A stretch of 5,308 bases of DNA from positions 1-5,308 of the forward strand of contig JAFAQP010000016.1 in assembly GCA_019246385.1 (NCBI GenBank), given 5' to 3'. Origin of the DNA: Patescibacteria group bacterium. Its GTDB lineage: Bacteria > Patescibacteriota > Minisyncoccia > Phycocordibacterales > Phycocordibacteraceae. A program made the position numbers and the translations under genes. A model generated the notes under the pieces. The model was not told where the DNA came from. It worked only from the letters and a program-made list of their open reading frames with translations, and did no database searches. Below, piece by piece: positions 4,579 to 5,308 of the stretch (positions are counted from its first letter, which is position 1; each line of letters opens with the position of its first letter).

Positions 4579-4620
4579 GCTAAGCCGAAATCCTTAGCCG
4601 GAATTCCTGCGAGAGGAATT
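4579..4620 (-). other. Two further 3' hairpins between the surface-protein stop and its terminator
   Basis: Immediately after the stop codon, AATTCC and GGAATT (4620-4615 with 4607-4602) form a 6-bp stem with a 7-base loop, and GCTAAG/CTTAGC (4598-4593 with 4584-4579) forms a second with an 8-base loop. With the terminator, they make three consecutive hairpins in the last ~70 bases of the mRNA. A stabilising 3' structure is plausible for a highly expressed surface protein. Confidence 0.4.
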
Positions 4621-5308
4621 ACTGAGAACGGGTCTGGATCAAGCCGCCTGAAGGCAAGCCTGGGACTCCATAGCCGTTCGTCCAGTCCTGATCAGTCAAC
4701 GCGGAGATGCCGTTGGTGTTCGGAGACCAGATGAGTTCAGTGTTCGGCAAGCTGCCGGCCGTCTTAAGCGGGTTCTGCGTTGCAGTTGCCGCTGTGGACG
4801 GGAAGCTTGAGCTGCCCACCAAGGTCGTCGTAACCGACGAACCAGATACGACGCCCGAGAGCGATGCATCTACTTCGAAGTACACGGTCTGGCCCGGAGA
4901 GATCTCGAGCGGAGTCGGCGTACCGGCTGCGTTCGTGACCGTGATCGGGATGACCTGACCTGAGGTGCAGTTGTTGCTTGCGCACTGATCGACAGATTCA
5001 ACGTCCCCAGAACCTTGTACTCCACCAACAGGATTGGTGTAGTTGCTGTTCTGGTACGCGTAGATCGTCAGGTTAGTGACGGATACGCCCGTTGAAGACG
5101 CAATCTTGAGCGCGAAGTTCGCGATGCCAACGCCGTTTCCGTGCGAATCAGCGGTGACGCTGAAGCGCATGAGCTTGCCGCTCGCAAGACCGGTGGAGCC
5201 AAGCGAGTTATCAAGGGCGAAGGTCGGAACATCCTTCATGACGCGGACGCCCGCTGAAACAGCAGTGCCGGCCGGGTAGACAGTGTTGCCTGAAGCAACG
5301 CCTTGGCC
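4619..5308 (-). CDS. Parcubacterial surface/cell-wall protein, C-terminal part (5' end beyond window)
   Basis: The frame is open from base 5308 to the TAA at 4621-4619, giving the last 229 residues; the ATG at 5239 is internal, because 23 in-frame codons precede it without a stop. The sequence is Ser/Thr/Gly/Val/Asn-rich with alternating beta-strand patterns and very few charged residues, typical of exported beta-sandwich proteins. Recognisable elements are SGKLMRFSVTADSHGNGVGI, LEISPGQTVYFEVDASLSGV, and the C-terminal TELIWSP...DWTNGYGVPGLPSGG, a terminal signature I know from long repetitive surface proteins of Parcubacteria. Two cysteines (QCASNNC, in-window residues 109 and 114) could form a small disulphide loop. 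No LPXTG or C-terminal TM helix is seen, so attachment is unclear. S-layer or adhesin role is inferred. Confidence 0.75.
   Translation of the reverse strand, partial: GQGVASGNTVYPAGTAVSAGVRVMKDVPTFALDNSLGSTGLASGKLMRFSVTADSHGNGVGIANFALKIASSTGVSVTNLTIYAYQNSNYTNPVGGVQGSGDVESVDQCASNNCTSGQVIPITVTNAAGTPTPLEISPGQTVYFEVDASLSGVVSGSSVTTTLVGSSSFPSTAATATQNPLKTAGSLPNTELIWSPNTNGISALTDQDWTNGYGVPGLPSGGLIQTRSQ

Noticed and set aside
1..5308. CRISPR array, tRNA, insertion sequence, toxin-antitoxin or phage signatures
   Set aside because: No regularly spaced direct repeats, cloverleaf arms, transposase motifs or phage proteins were seen on either strand.

Overview
The window looks like chromosomal DNA of a Candidate Phyla Radiation bacterium, most likely Candidatus Parcubacteria (Patescibacteria). 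The evidence is a 3'-terminal piece of a Ser/Thr/Gly-rich exported protein whose last ~40 residues (LIWSP... DWTNGYGVPGLPS...) match a C-terminus I know from Parcubacterial surface proteins. Supporting this are an L7/L12 with a ~20-residue N-terminal extension, a compact duplicated CmpX-like membrane protein, and a winged-helix regulator with a decayed nucleotidyltransferase-like half. The species cannot be named. All credible genes lie on the minus strand, so transcription runs from high to low coordinates.

Layout in transcription order: (1) 5308-4619, C-terminal part of the surface protein, followed by a set of 3' hairpins ending in a strong UUCG-loop terminator (4576-4549). (2) 4471-3635, a membrane-anchored TPR protein, followed at operon spacing by two overlapping 33-codon ORFs (3632-3531 and 3534-3433), the second a single-pass membrane microprotein. 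(3) The ribosomal stalk operon: a probable promoter, a recognisable L10 leader RNA (3420-3311), rplJ (L10, 3310-2810) and rplL (L7/L12, 2807-2382). (4) A large inverted repeat (2353-2323) that serves as the rplL 3' hairpin and overlaps the -35 of the next gene, a winged-helix/NTase-fold regulator (2302-1736). (5) 1612-926, a five-helix conserved-TM-helix (CmpX/MscS-like) protein made of two tandem repeats and lacking the MscS beta domain, then a bidirectional terminator. (6) 842 to the window edge, a YjjU-like patatin phospholipase without its C-terminus.

The genes are mostly independent units of growth and envelope function: L10 and L7/L12 build the factor-recruiting ribosomal stalk; the TPR protein, CmpX-like protein and surface protein belong to the envelope; the patatin probably acts on lipids. 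The most notable pattern is promoter placement. Three genes have a good -10 box only 8-9 bases before the ATG and no Shine-Dalgarno sequence, which predicts leaderless or nearly leaderless mRNAs. rplJ is the contrast: it has a structured ~110-nt leader. No tRNA, rRNA, CRISPR array, insertion sequence or plus-strand gene was found.
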